Under the pieces are notes generated by a model, which made no database searches, had not been told where the DNA came from, and saw only the letters and a list, made by a program, of their open reading frames with translations. From Equadaptatus sp045601305 (lineage in GTDB: Bacteria; Synergistota; Synergistia; Synergistales; Synergistaceae), in assembly GCA_045601305.1 (NCBI GenBank), contig JAZRZG010000166.1, positions 1 through 19,122 on the forward strand: DNA of 19,122 nucleotides, written 5' to 3'. Both the position numbers and the translations under genes were made by a program. Every line of letters begins with the position of its first letter. Positions within the stretch are counted from its first letter, which is position 1. Positions 6,790 through 14,211 of this stretch are shown here, piece after piece.

Positions 6790-7225
6790 TCTATGTACTA
6801 AGTGCTATGTGCGAGGTGCGTTCTTAGTCATTGGTCATTGGTCGTTAGTCGTTAGTTGCTTTCGCTTTTCCGAAGTGCTAAGTGCTATGTGCCAAGTGCT
6901 AAGTGCTATGTGCGTTCTTAGTCGTTGGTCGTTGGTCGTTGGTACGAAAGGCGGGAGTCGGGAGTATGGAAAACGGGAGTATAAAACACGGGGTCGCGGT
7001 TTTAACTTCAAACGTCCGCTTCAGCGGACACCGCAATTGGTAATTGGTATTTGGTCATTGGTAATTGTTTTTCTGCTGACAGCCAACAGCGGCGCGAAGC
7101 GCCAAAGTGCTATGTGCTATGTGCTATGTGCGCCCTTGTCGTTGGTCGTTGGTCGTTAGTCGTTAGCTGCTTTCGCTTTTCCGAAGTGCTATGTGCTATG
7201 TGCTAAGTGCTATGTGCTAAGTGCT
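6790..7225 (+). repeat. Composite intergenic repeat, copy 2
   Basis: Same module order as copy 1 but without the segment around CGAG-GTTA-CTC. It has AAGTGCT/ATGTGCT heptads, three GTCGTTG words (6921-6941), the 126-bp core (6941-7066) and a GGCGC-GAA-GCGCC hairpin (7091-7103). These are followed by ATGTGCT words, four GTCGTTG/A words (7138-7165), the CTGCTTTCGCTTTTCCG linker, and six AAGTGCT/ATGTGCT words (7184-7225). The last words overlap the final codons and stop of the GIY-YIG gene. The element lies between the converging purA and GIY-YIG genes. Between the purA terminator and 6790 nothing else is recognisable. Confidence 0.9.
6941..7066 (+). repeat. 126-bp repeat core, copy 2
   Basis: Same length and same sub-order as the core at 225-350: GGTACGAAAGGC, two 15-bp units, GTCCGC-TTCA-GCGGAC (7014-7029), TTGGTAA-type words. 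Four A/G differences from copy 1 and two from copy 3, by eye. Confidence 0.92.
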
Positions 7226-7474
7226 AAATGTAATGAGTTCCATCTTCTTTTCCCGCGGCAGTTTCTTGATTTCCGCTTCCCGTTTCAGTGCCGCGGATTT
7301 GTCTGCGCACTGTTCATGCCACACCATTTCCACGGGGCGTTTTGAGCGGGTGTATTTTGACGCGGTTCCGGCGTTGTGCGCCGCAAGTCTGCGGTCAAGG
7401 TCATTTGTCCAGCCCGTGTAGAGTGTGCCGTCAGAACATTTCAGGATATAGACGTACGCTTTTTCTTCTGTCAT
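7217..7474 (-). CDS. GIY-YIG nuclease domain protein (YhbQ/UPF0213-like)
   Basis: A single-domain protein of 85 residues. YVYILKCSDGTLYTGWTNDL contains both halves of the GIY-YIG signature in the variant usual for this small family. DRRLAAHNAG, YTRSKRPVEMVW and ALKREAEIKKL follow, carrying the arginine and glutamate expected in the metal-dependent active site. Stand-alone members of this family are widespread; some have DNA-nicking activity, and their role is unclear. I chose the Met at 7474 because GGAGG is 10 bases upstream; the frame runs on 16 residues further without a site. The final codons AGC-ACT-TAG are made of the AAGTGCT heptads of repeat copy 2, so the repeat provides the stop codon. 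Confidence 0.9.
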   Translation of the reverse strand: MTEEKAYVYILKCSDGTLYTGWTNDLDRRLAAHNAGTASKYTRSKRPVEMVWHEQCADKSAALKREAEIKKLPREKKMELITFST

Positions 7475-7496
7475 TCGTTCAATGCCTCCGCGGCAG

Positions 7497-7532
7497 TTAT
7501 ACAAACTATACAAATTATACAAATATTGTCAA
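7497..7532 (-). promoter_or_regulatory. Promoter of the GIY-YIG gene, with 9-bp repeats
   Basis: On the leftward strand: a perfect TTGACA (7532-7527), a 16-bp spacer and TATAGT (7510-7505). Three tandem 9-bp units (TTTGTATAA, TTTGTATAG, TTTGTATAA; 7523-7497) cover spacer and -10, so each unit offers a -10-like hexamer at 9-bp steps. The predicted leader is about 24 nt. Confidence 0.6.
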
Positions 7533-7545
7533 AATTCGCAAACTG

Positions 7546-7574
7546 CTGACTTTTCCTGAGAAATGGAGTACAAT
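7546..7574 (+). promoter_or_regulatory. Promoter of trkA-trkH
   Basis: CTGACT (7546-7551), 17-bp spacer, TACAAT (7569-7574). The predicted transcript begins near 7581, about 30 bases before the trkA start, and includes the AGGAGG site. Confidence 0.5.
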
Positions 7575-7610
7575 TACGCGCAGTCAGTTTCTCCAGGAGG
7601 AGTGATCACT

Positions 7611-8984
7611 ATGCGCATAGTGCTTGTCGGTGCGGGAGAGGTCGGCTACAGTGTAGCGAAAAACCTTTCGGAAGACGGACACGACATTGTTGTAATTGAA
7701 GAAAACAGCGATAAGGCAGCTCGCGTTGATTCTGATCTCAACGTTCAGGTCATAAAAGGAAGCGGCGCAAGTCCTTCCGTGCTTGCTCAGGCAGGTATCA
7801 CTAAGGACTGCCGCGACGTCGCCATGCTTATTGCCTGCACAAACAAGGACGAGATCAACATCATGGCGTGCTGGATTGCCAAAAAACTCGGCGTAAAGCA
7901 TGTTATCGCCCGTATCAAGGGGCTGGAATTCACCGACACGGACAGCTGGGCTAAGAGTCTCGGAATTGACCTGATGATTTCCACGGAGCGCTCGGTCGCA
8001 AAGGAAATCGAAAGTCTGCTTGAGGTGCGCGGCGCAATCCGCGCGACAGAGCTTGCCGGCGGCAAGGCAGGGGTTTACCTTTTCAAGGTCAGCGCAGACT
8101 CGGCAGCCTGCGGCGTGACGCTCGCAGAGCTGCGGAAGCAGAATGCCGGTCTCAGCACTATTATCGTCTGCATAAAGCGCGGCAACGAAAGTTTTGTCCC
8201 GCGCGCCGACGATACGCTGCAGCCCGGGGATCTCTGCTACACTATATGTTACAGGACACAGGTCAACGAAATAGAGGATATTTTCAAAATCGAGCACAAT
8301 GTCGAGCTGAAAAAAATCTTCATCAACGGCGGCGGAACTCTCGGCCGCCAGATAGCAACGCGTATTCATGTCCGCTGGCCTAAGCTGGAAATTAAAATTT
8401 TTGACCCTGACAAGGAAAGGTGCGAAAAGCTCCTGGCAGAGTTTCCGTTTGCGCTGATTAACAACAGCGACGGTTCTGATGCAAATCTTCTGTATTCTGA
8501 AGGTATTGACACAGGCGCCGCCGTTATTTCCGTAACGGAAAGCGACGAGCCGAACCTCATGCTTTCGGTGCTGGGGAAAACGATGGGCGCGCTTAAGGCT
8601 ATTTCTGTTGTTCACAAAACAAACTACCTTAATATGATAAACCATCTTCCGCTTGACGCAATCGTCAACCGCAATCAGGCGCTTGCCGACGGCATCATTC
8701 GCAGCGTGCGTTTCCCTGACTCTTCGCACATGCTTATGCTGTTTGACGAAATAGACGCGGAAACTGTCGAGGTTGTGCTTGAGGAGGGGTCAAGCGCCGC
8801 GGGAAAAACTCTGCAGCAGCTCAATCTGCCTTCCGGCTCTGTAATAGGTCTGCTGGAACGCGGGCATGAGCTTCTTATTCCGAACGGCAGCACTGAGCTT
8901 AAGGCTAATGACAAGGTGTATCTTTTCGCGTCGTCTGAAATTATGCCTGAGGCTATTCAGCATCTCGGAGTCAACCCTGAATGA
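7611..8984 (+). CDS. trkA: Trk potassium uptake regulatory subunit TrkA
   Basis: The cytoplasmic nucleotide-binding ring that gates the TrkH potassium channel. It has 457 residues with the full tandem layout. RCK_N domain 1 starts MRIVLVGAGEVGYSVAKNLS, a Rossmann NAD-binding loop, with acidic IEE at the end of strand two. TrkA_C 1 covers about 135-215. RCK_N domain 2 starts FINGGGTLGRQIATRI near residue 230, and TrkA_C 2 occupies the last 80 residues. AGGAGG at 7595-7600 stands 10 bases before ATG 7611. A frame from 7563 is open, but it lacks a ribosome site and the family's usual start. The stop overlaps the trkH start in ATGA, so the two are translationally coupled. Confidence 0.96.
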   Translation: MRIVLVGAGEVGYSVAKNLSEDGHDIVVIEENSDKAARVDSDLNVQVIKGSGASPSVLAQAGITKDCRDVAMLIACTNKDEINIMACWIAKKLGVKHVIARIKGLEFTDTDSWAKSLGIDLMISTERSVAKEIESLLEVRGAIRATELAGGKAGVYLFKVSADSAACGVTLAELRKQNAGLSTIIVCIKRGNESFVPRADDTLQPGDLCYTICYRTQVNEIEDIFKIEHNVELKKIFINGGGTLGRQIATRIHVRWPKLEIKIFDPDKERCEKLLAEFPFALINNSDGSDANLLYSEGIDTGAAVISVTESDEPNLMLSVLGKTMGALKAISVVHKTNYLNMINHLPLDAIVNRNQALADGIIRSVRFPDSSHMLMLFDEIDAETVEVVLEEGSSAAGKTLQQLNLPSGSVIGLLERGHELLIPNGSTELKANDKVYLFASSEIMPEAIQHLGVNPE

Positions 8985-10435
8985 ACTATAAAATCATCGT
9001 AAAATTTCTGGCGGTTATTGTCGGAATTGTCGCTGCGGCAATGATTCTGCCGTGGCTTTGGGCGGTGCGCGCGCACACAAAGGACTCGCACGCGCTGCTC
9101 TGGTCGCTGATTATCTGCGCGACTGTCGCGGCTTTGCTTTTTTACCGGACGAAATCCACGCGTATGTCTGACATGGGTACAAGAGAGGCTTCTGCCTGTG
9201 TCACGTTTGCGTGGATAGCGGCTTCTGCCGCCGGAGCGCTGCCGTATCTGATGTACGGCTGCTGCGCCGGCTTTACTGACGCGTTTTTTGAGACAATGTC
9301 CGGCTTTTCCACAACCGGCTCAACAATCTTCAAGTCGGTGGAACAGCTGCCGAAGGGTATTCTGCTCTGGCGGTCAACAACCCAATGGCTGGGCGGCATG
9401 GGAATCGTTGTGCTGGCTCTGGCAATAACGCCGATTTTGGGCGGCGGCGCCAACGGTCTTTTCAAGGCTGAGTCTCCGGGACCGGTGCTTCAGAAAACCG
9501 ACCCGACAATCAATCTCATGTCCAAAAATCTCTGGAACATCTATGTCGGTGTCACTCTGCTCTGCGTTGTACTGCTCATGCTCGGCGGCATGCCTCTTTT
9601 TGACTCTCTGTGCCACGCGCTGTCCGCAGTTTCCACCGGCGGTTTCTCTGTTAAGAATGACGGCATCGGCGCTTATAACTCCGCGTACATAGAATACGCG
9701 CTTACTTTTGTTATGTTCATCTGCGGCATAAGTTTCACGCTGCACCTTGCCGCTCTCGCAAAAAGAAGTCTGAAACCGTACAGGGATTCCGAAACTTTTT
9801 TCTATGTAAAGCTCGTTGCCTTCGCGACAGCTTCCATCGCTTTTTTCCTGCTTACGGCGGGCGGGTGCAAAAGCGGCGCGGCAGCGTTCAAGGACTCCTT
9901 GTTTAACGTGGTGAGCCTAATCACGACAACAGGGTTCGCCAATGCGGCAGATTTTTCCTACTGGCCGCCTTTCGCCGTGGTTTTGGTTTTTCTGCTGATG
10001 TTCCCCGGCGGCTGCGCCGGCTCAACGTCGGGCGGAATAAAATGCGTGCGTATAAACTCGGTCTGGCAGGCGGCAAAGGCAGAAATCAAAAAAATCGTAC
10101 ATCCGAACGCCATAATTCCGATTCATGCGGGAGAGCAGACAATAAGCGAAAAATTCGCAGCCTCTGCCGCAATTTTCATAGTGCTGTACCTGTTTGTTTT
10201 TCTCTGCGCCTCGCTTCTGCTCTGCGCCGCGGGAAATTCCGCTCTCACTTCGCTCAGCGCCGTTGCGGCAACCTTGGGAAACATCGGCCCGGGGCTGAGG
10301 GAAATAGGTCCGAAGGGCAGCTTCGCGCAGCTCAATGCTTTCTCAAAATGGGTCTGCTCTTTCTGTATGCTGTGCGGACGACTGGAACTCTACACGGTAT
10401 TCGTGCTTTTCCGAAAGGATGAATGGGTAAGATAA
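8981..10435 (+). CDS. trkH: Trk potassium transporter membrane subunit TrkH
   Basis: An inner-membrane K+ channel-like transporter of 484 residues. The fourfold M1-P-M2 design is visible through its four selectivity-filter loops: STTGST (110-115), STGGFS (218-223), TTTGFAN (315-321) and TLGNIGPG (431-438), each with the required glycine. Strong hydrophobic helices lie between them, starting with residues 5-29. FPGGCAGSTSGGIKC near 341-355 is the conserved gating-loop region after the third pore repeat. The length and ATGA overlap with trkA are typical of a trkAH operon. A bidirectional terminator follows within 6 bp. Confidence 0.95.
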   Translation: MNYKIIVKFLAVIVGIVAAAMILPWLWAVRAHTKDSHALLWSLIICATVAALLFYRTKSTRMSDMGTREASACVTFAWIAASAAGALPYLMYGCCAGFTDAFFETMSGFSTTGSTIFKSVEQLPKGILLWRSTTQWLGGMGIVVLALAITPILGGGANGLFKAESPGPVLQKTDPTINLMSKNLWNIYVGVTLLCVVLLMLGGMPLFDSLCHALSAVSTGGFSVKNDGIGAYNSAYIEYALTFVMFICGISFTLHLAALAKRSLKPYRDSETFFYVKLVAFATASIAFFLLTAGGCKSGAAAFKDSLFNVVSLITTTGFANAADFSYWPPFAVVLVFLLMFPGGCAGSTSGGIKCVRINSVWQAAKAEIKKIVHPNAIIPIHAGEQTISEKFAASAAIFIVLYLFVFLCASLLLCAAGNSALTSLSAVAATLGNIGPGLREIGPKGSFAQLNAFSKWVCSFCMLCGRLELYTVFVLFRKDEWVR

Positions 10436-10469
10436 AAAAGCACAGCGCCCGTGAGGCGCTGTGTTTTTT
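10434..10469 (+). terminator. Intrinsic terminator after trkH, probably bidirectional
   Basis: Perfect 9-bp stem CACAGCGCC-CGTGA-GGCGCTGTG (10441-10463) followed by TTTTTT. An A-run (AAAAAA) precedes the stem, so the reverse strand also ends in a T-run and could stop leftward transcripts of the EamA gene. The 110 bp from here to the EamA stop hold nothing else clear. Confidence 0.9.
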
Positions 10470-10581
10470 AGAAGATATGTATGCCGCTTCCTGCGTTCGC
10501 TTGAGTTATCTTCCAAATTCTCTGCGGTTATCAAGCGCGTTCAGCATAAACTCACTTTTTCTGTGTGCTGCGTATTGACCT

Positions 10582-11454
10582 CTACTCCCTGTCCGACACG
10601 AGTGTCGCGCCGAGAATCAGAACGGCGCCGAAGCCGGCAAAGGGGGTGAGCGGCTCTTTCAGCACAACTGCCGAGAGTATTATCGTCAGCACCGGCTCTA
10701 TGTAGGCAAAGAAAGAAAAGGTCTGAAGCGAAACCCTGCCGAGCGCATGGAAATACACTGCATAGGCGATGCCTGTGTGAAGAACGCCGAGCATAAGCAG
10801 CAGCGCAAGTGACAGCGGGGTAAATTGAATTGCAGACAATTCTTCCGTCAGCAGCACGCAGGGCAGAATAACAAACGCAGAGGCAGCAAGCTGCACAATG
10901 GTTTTTTCGTATGAGCCGACTTCTTCCAGCTTTTTGCTGAGAAGCACCGTCACCGCGTAGAAAACTGCCGACACAAGTCCGCAGGCAATTCCGAGCAGAT
11001 TACGCCCTTCAGGCATTCCTGTCTCAAACACTCCCGAAACAAGCAGTATGCCGGAAAGCGCCATGCATACGCATACAAATTTGCGCAGGCTGAGTTTCTC
11101 GCCGAAGAAAAGCACCGAACCTGCTATTACAAGCACAGGTCCAACATAGTTGCACAAAATGGCAACGGCAGTCGAGGTGCAGCGATACGCCTCAAACAGA
11201 AGCACCCAGTTGACACCGAGCGACACTCCGCTGCACACAAGCGGAACAATACTGTTTCTGATTGCTCTAATGTTGAGTTTTATCCCGCGAAAGATTGTGA
11301 ACAACAGAAGGAAGATAAAACCGACAAAGCTCCTCGCGTCGGCGATAACGCCTGACGGCAGCGGAATAAAGCGCCGCACGAGCGCTATCGTGCCGAAAAG
11401 CGTCATTATAAACCAAAGCTCGAATTTTGCCTGACGACTGTTGTGTGTCTCCAT
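10582..11454 (-). CDS. EamA (DMT superfamily) transporter
   Basis: An inner-membrane protein of 290 residues with about ten hydrophobic segments in two EamA halves. Half one (residues 15-140) contains GVSLGVNWVLLFEAYRCTST and VLFFGEKLSLRK. Half two (150-287) contains GLVSAVFYAVTVLLSKKL and ends with FSFFAYIEPVLTIILSAVV and VLKEPLTPFAGFGAVLILGA, the characteristic end of DMT exporters. The family exports or exchanges metabolites such as amino acids or nucleotides; the substrate cannot be told from sequence. The Shine-Dalgarno site is weak (GAGAG), so a start at Met17 is possible. It is transcribed away from nrdJ, with a 370-bp AT-rich gap between them. Confidence 0.9.
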   Translation of the reverse strand: METHNSRQAKFELWFIMTLFGTIALVRRFIPLPSGVIADARSFVGFIFLLLFTIFRGIKLNIRAIRNSIVPLVCSGVSLGVNWVLLFEAYRCTSTAVAILCNYVGPVLVIAGSVLFFGEKLSLRKFVCVCMALSGILLVSGVFETGMPEGRNLLGIACGLVSAVFYAVTVLLSKKLEEVGSYEKTIVQLAASAFVILPCVLLTEELSAIQFTPLSLALLLMLGVLHTGIAYAVYFHALGRVSLQTFSFFAYIEPVLTIILSAVVLKEPLTPFAGFGAVLILGATLVSDRE

Positions 11455-11639
11455 ACCCGCACCACTCTCAATGTTTTCAATATAATAACACCGAATAACT
11501 TTTCCGGCACTTTGGAAACTTTTTTCGTGCTGTTTTTTTCAAAATATTATCGGACAAAAAAATATTTTCCGTACCGTTTTTCTTTTTCACCGACACAAAC
11601 AGCGTTCAAGACTGTATTTCTTCTAACTTCCCCGCAAAG
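11455..11639. other. AT-rich divergent intergenic region
   Basis: No coding frame is credible here. Visible items are an inverted repeat AAAATATT/AATATTTT (11541-11548 and 11561-11568), a TTTCC/GGAAA pair near 11500-11515, and several T-runs. It must hold the promoter of the EamA gene, but I find no convincing hexamer pair. Together with the DnaA boxes to its right it is the most AT-rich part of the window. Confidence 0.6.
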
Positions 11640-11684
11640 TTATCCACAATTTTTGATACACAATATATAGTGTTCTGTGGATAA
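11640..11684. promoter_or_regulatory. Two perfect DnaA boxes, inverted
   Basis: TTATCCACA at 11640-11648 on the + strand and its exact reverse complement TGTGGATAA at 11676-11684. Near-matches TGATACACA (11654-11662) and TGTGTATAT (11687-11695) lie beside them. In E. coli the nrdAB promoter is controlled by DnaA boxes, which makes a link to nrdJ reasonable. A replication origin would be the alternative, but no dnaA, dnaN or gidA gene is nearby. Confidence 0.7.
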
Positions 11685-11704
11685 GTTGTGTATATATTTA
11701 GTGT
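11658..11704 (+). promoter_or_regulatory. NrdR box pair upstream of nrdJ
   Basis: ACACAATATATAGTGT (11658-11673) matches the published NrdR consensus acaCwAtATaTwGtgt at every position. A second, weaker box (11689-11704) keeps the right half TTTAGTGT. The two starts are 31 bp apart, three helical turns, the usual spacing for NrdR pairs. NrdR, a dATP/ATP-sensing repressor, would therefore control this ribonucleotide reductase. The nrdR gene itself is not in the window. Confidence 0.85.
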
Positions 11705-11712
11705 TTTCCCTC

Positions 11713-11766
11713 TTTCATTTCTGTATTTTTATGCTAATATATTTCTCGTGCGGTTCACTTGACCGC
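11713..11766 (+). promoter_or_regulatory. Promoter of nrdJ with leader hairpin
   Basis: TTTCAT (11713-11718), a 16-bp spacer and an extended -10 TGC-TAATAT (11732-11740). An inverted repeat GCGGT-tcacttg-ACCGC (11750-11766) lies at the predicted 5' end of the mRNA. The NrdR and DnaA boxes stand just upstream of the -35. No cobalamin riboswitch features were recognised in the leader. Confidence 0.5.
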
Positions 11767-11825
11767 GTAAAGATGAAATCACGTCTTCTGACTGGATAAA
11801 TACTATAAAAAGGATGGTAACAGCA

Positions 11826-13511
11826 ATGCTTCACAAGCCCTCGTTCTCCAAATCGGCACAGGACATACTCAAGGACAGATACTACTGGAAAGACGCGCAG
11901 GGCAACCCTGCCGAAACAGCGGAACAGATGCTTCTGCGCATTGCGAAACACGTTGCCGGCGCAGAAAAGACTGACGCTCTGCGCGCGAAATGGGCTGACG
12001 AATATTACAATGTCATGGCTCAGCTTCATTTCCTTCCCAACAGTCCCACAATAATGAATGCCGGCCGCCCTGCGCCCCACGGTCAGCTTGCAGCCTGCTT
12101 CGTTATAGGTATAGAAGACACCATGGACGGCATCTGCGAAGCGCTCCGCAAACAGATGCTTATTCACAAATCGGGCGGCGGCACAGGCTTCAACTTCTCC
12201 AAGCTCCGTTACGAGGGCGCGAGGGTCAACAGCACAAACGGCCGCGCCTCTGGTCCGATCTCTTTCATGAGCTTGTTTGACAAAGCCACGGACACCGTTC
12301 AGCAGGGCGGTATGCGCCGCGGTGCAAACATGGGTATTCTCAACATTGACCACCATGACATCCGCAAATTCATACACTGCAAGGACAAAGACGGCGTCAT
12401 CACAAACTTCAACATCTCAATAGGCATGTCAGATGACTTCATGCAGAAGGCAACTGCAGATCCTGACGGCGAAGAAGCCGGACTGCTTGCGGAAATCGCA
12501 GAATCTGCATGGCGCACCGGAGACCCGGGCATTCTCTTTATGGATGCAATCAACCGCGACAACCCTACGCCGAACCTCGGACCTCTTGAATGCACAAACC
12601 CGTGCGGCGAGTCTCCGCTTTACGCAAATGAAGCCTGCAACCTCGGCTCAATCAACCTTGCCAAAATGGTTAAAAACGGCAAATTCGACTACGATATGCT
12701 TCGTCAGGTGACAGCAGTCGCAACGCGTTTCCTTGACAGCGTTATCGACGTCAACCAGTATCCGCTGCCGGAAATCTCCGAGTCTGTCCGCAAAACGCGT
12801 AAAATCGGTCTTGGCATTATGGGCTGGGCAGACACGCTTTTCCAGCTCCGCGCAGCTTACGACAGCAGCGAAGCACGCGGCCTTGCAGACAAAATCATGG
12901 GTACAATCCATGCAGAAGCCATAAGAGTGTCAGAACAGCTCGGCGCAGAAAAGGGTATTCCTGTTGACCTCAAACATCTGAACAGAAGAAACGCGACTCT
13001 CACCTGCATAGCCCCGACAGGCACAATAGCGCTGCTTGCCGACGCTTCTTCCGGCATTGAGCCGCTCTTTGCTCTGGAACACACAAGACTCCGCACGCTC
13101 ACAGACGGCACAAAGGTCTCAATGAAGCAGAAAAACCGCTACTACGAGGAAGCCATCAACGAAGGACTTCCGGAAGACGAACTCAAAAAAATCTTCGTCA
13201 CTTCACACGATGTCGCGCCGTCAGGGCACATCAAAATGCAGGGTATCTTCCAGAAGCACGTTGACCTCGCGGTCTCAAAGACAATCAACCTCGTCAACAG
13301 CGCAACACCGCAGGACGTCTTTGACAGTTACATTCTCGCGTGGAAAGAAGGCTGCAAGGGTATCACGGTTTACCGCGACGGCTCAAAGAGTTATCAGGTT
13401 CTCTACACGGACGAGAAAAAGGCAGAGGCAGACCGTCAGAGAACGAGCGCAGAAAAGGTCGCAGTTCCCGTTGGAACACCGAAGCTCAAACTGAAACTCA
13501 AAAAAGCATAA
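11826..13511 (+). CDS. nrdJ: Adenosylcobalamin-dependent (class II) ribonucleotide reductase
   Basis: Reduces ribonucleotides to deoxyribonucleotides by a B12-derived thiyl radical, without needing oxygen. The protein has 561 residues, at the short end of the family: it is essentially the ten-stranded barrel. Visible sites are the PNSPTIMNAGRP substrate loop, Cys91 (LAACFVIG) and Cys271 (EACNLGSIN) as the active-site redox pair, and NPCGE with Asn258, Cys260 (thiyl radical) and Glu262. The PTGTIALLADASSGIEP loop and GCKGITVYRDGSK near the end complete the domain. There is no N-terminal ATP-cone. The tail ends in a Lys/Leu-rich KLKLKLKKA and lacks the C-terminal CxxC-type cysteines that usually re-reduce the active site. 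ATG 11826 is preferred because AAGGA lies 11 bases before it; ATG 11814 has no site. Confidence 0.95.
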   Translation: MLHKPSFSKSAQDILKDRYYWKDAQGNPAETAEQMLLRIAKHVAGAEKTDALRAKWADEYYNVMAQLHFLPNSPTIMNAGRPAPHGQLAACFVIGIEDTMDGICEALRKQMLIHKSGGGTGFNFSKLRYEGARVNSTNGRASGPISFMSLFDKATDTVQQGGMRRGANMGILNIDHHDIRKFIHCKDKDGVITNFNISIGMSDDFMQKATADPDGEEAGLLAEIAESAWRTGDPGILFMDAINRDNPTPNLGPLECTNPCGESPLYANEACNLGSINLAKMVKNGKFDYDMLRQVTAVATRFLDSVIDVNQYPLPEISESVRKTRKIGLGIMGWADTLFQLRAAYDSSEARGLADKIMGTIHAEAIRVSEQLGAEKGIPVDLKHLNRRNATLTCIAPTGTIALLADASSGIEPLFALEHTRLRTLTDGTKVSMKQKNRYYEEAINEGLPEDELKKIFVTSHDVAPSGHIKMQGIFQKHVDLAVSKTINLVNSATPQDVFDSYILAWKEGCKGITVYRDGSKSYQVLYTDEKKAEADRQRTSAEKVAVPVGTPKLKLKLKKA

Positions 13512-13526
13512 TTTGTTGCGTACAAT

Positions 13527-13567
13527 AAAAAACACAATCTGCAGAGATCTGCAGATTGTGTTTTTTT
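13527..13567 (+). terminator. Intrinsic terminator after nrdJ, bidirectional
   Basis: An 18-bp perfect stem: AAAAAACACAATCTGCAG (13527-13544), loop AGAT, and its exact complement (13549-13566), with an added T. A/T-runs on both sides allow use from either strand. It lies between the converging nrdJ and DUF523 genes. Confidence 0.92.
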
Positions 13568-13719
13568 GCGGATTTTCACAGAATTTCACGGATAAGTCCG
13601 CGCAAGCAAGTCCGGCGGCAATGTTTATGTTGTCAGCTGAAAATCGTTAAATGCTTAAGGACGCGGTTCACACTTTGAAAAAGCGTATTGCGACTAATAC
13701 TTACGACCAACAACGTACA

Positions 13720-13746
13720 GCGTATAACGCAGGGCGAGTTATACGC
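13720..13746. repeat. Inverted repeat at the DUF523 stop
   Basis: GCGTATAAC (13720-13728) and GTTATACGC (13738-13746) are perfect complements around a 9-base loop and touch the DUF523 stop codon. No T-run follows, so it may be a processing or weak termination site. The rest of 13568-13719 shows nothing recognisable. Confidence 0.5.
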
Positions 13747-14210
13747 TAAATATCGTCCGCGTCAATTATCTTAATTCCCTGTTCGGCAAGCAGTTTCGCA
13801 AAAACGCCCTGACCAGCGACAAGTTTTTTTGAGAATGTTCCGTCATATATCTGTTTTGAACCGCAGGAGGGACTTCGCGGCTGAAGTATGACCACCTCTG
13901 CCCCGCAGTCTGTTATCGTTTTCAAGGCGCTTAGAGCGCCTTTTTTGAAAAACCTTGTGACATCAAGCCCGTCTGTGTCGGTTACTCTGCCGTTTTTGAT
14001 TTCGCACGGTTTTCGCGGCACAGAAAGACCTCCCAAAATTTCGGGACAGACCGCAACGACAGTTTTGCCCTCAAGCAGCGCCGCAAGCTCCTTGTTCAGA
14101 TTGTTTCCGCCGCTGTATTTGCAGTTTTCGCCGAGCAGACAGGCTGACACCGCAACGCAGCGGCATTTTTTCAGAAATTCGCGGTCTGACGAGGCAGTTT
14201 CATGCGGCAT
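13746..14210 (-). CDS. DUF523 family protein
   Basis: A cytosolic protein of 154 residues whose function is not established. The family pattern is complete: VSACLLGENCKYSGG near residue 20, VCPEILGGLSVPRKPCE near 55, VILQPRSPSCGSKQIYDG near 110 and GQGVFAKLLAEQGI near the end. The conserved cysteines in SACLLG-NC, VCPE and PSCG suggest a metal or redox site. AGAGGA lies 8-9 bases before ATG 14210. Only one base separates its start from the stop of the regulator gene upstream, so the two are almost certainly cotranscribed. Confidence 0.93.
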   Translation of the reverse strand: MPHETASSDREFLKKCRCVAVSACLLGENCKYSGGNNLNKELAALLEGKTVVAVCPEILGGLSVPRKPCEIKNGRVTDTDGLDVTRFFKKGALSALKTITDCGAEVVILQPRSPSCGSKQIYDGTFSKKLVAGQGVFAKLLAEQGIKIIDADDI

Positions 14211-14211
14211 A

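Noticed and set aside
11741..11825. Cobalamin riboswitch before nrdJ
   Set aside because: The leader is too short and has no B12-box-like sequence; NrdR boxes explain the control better.
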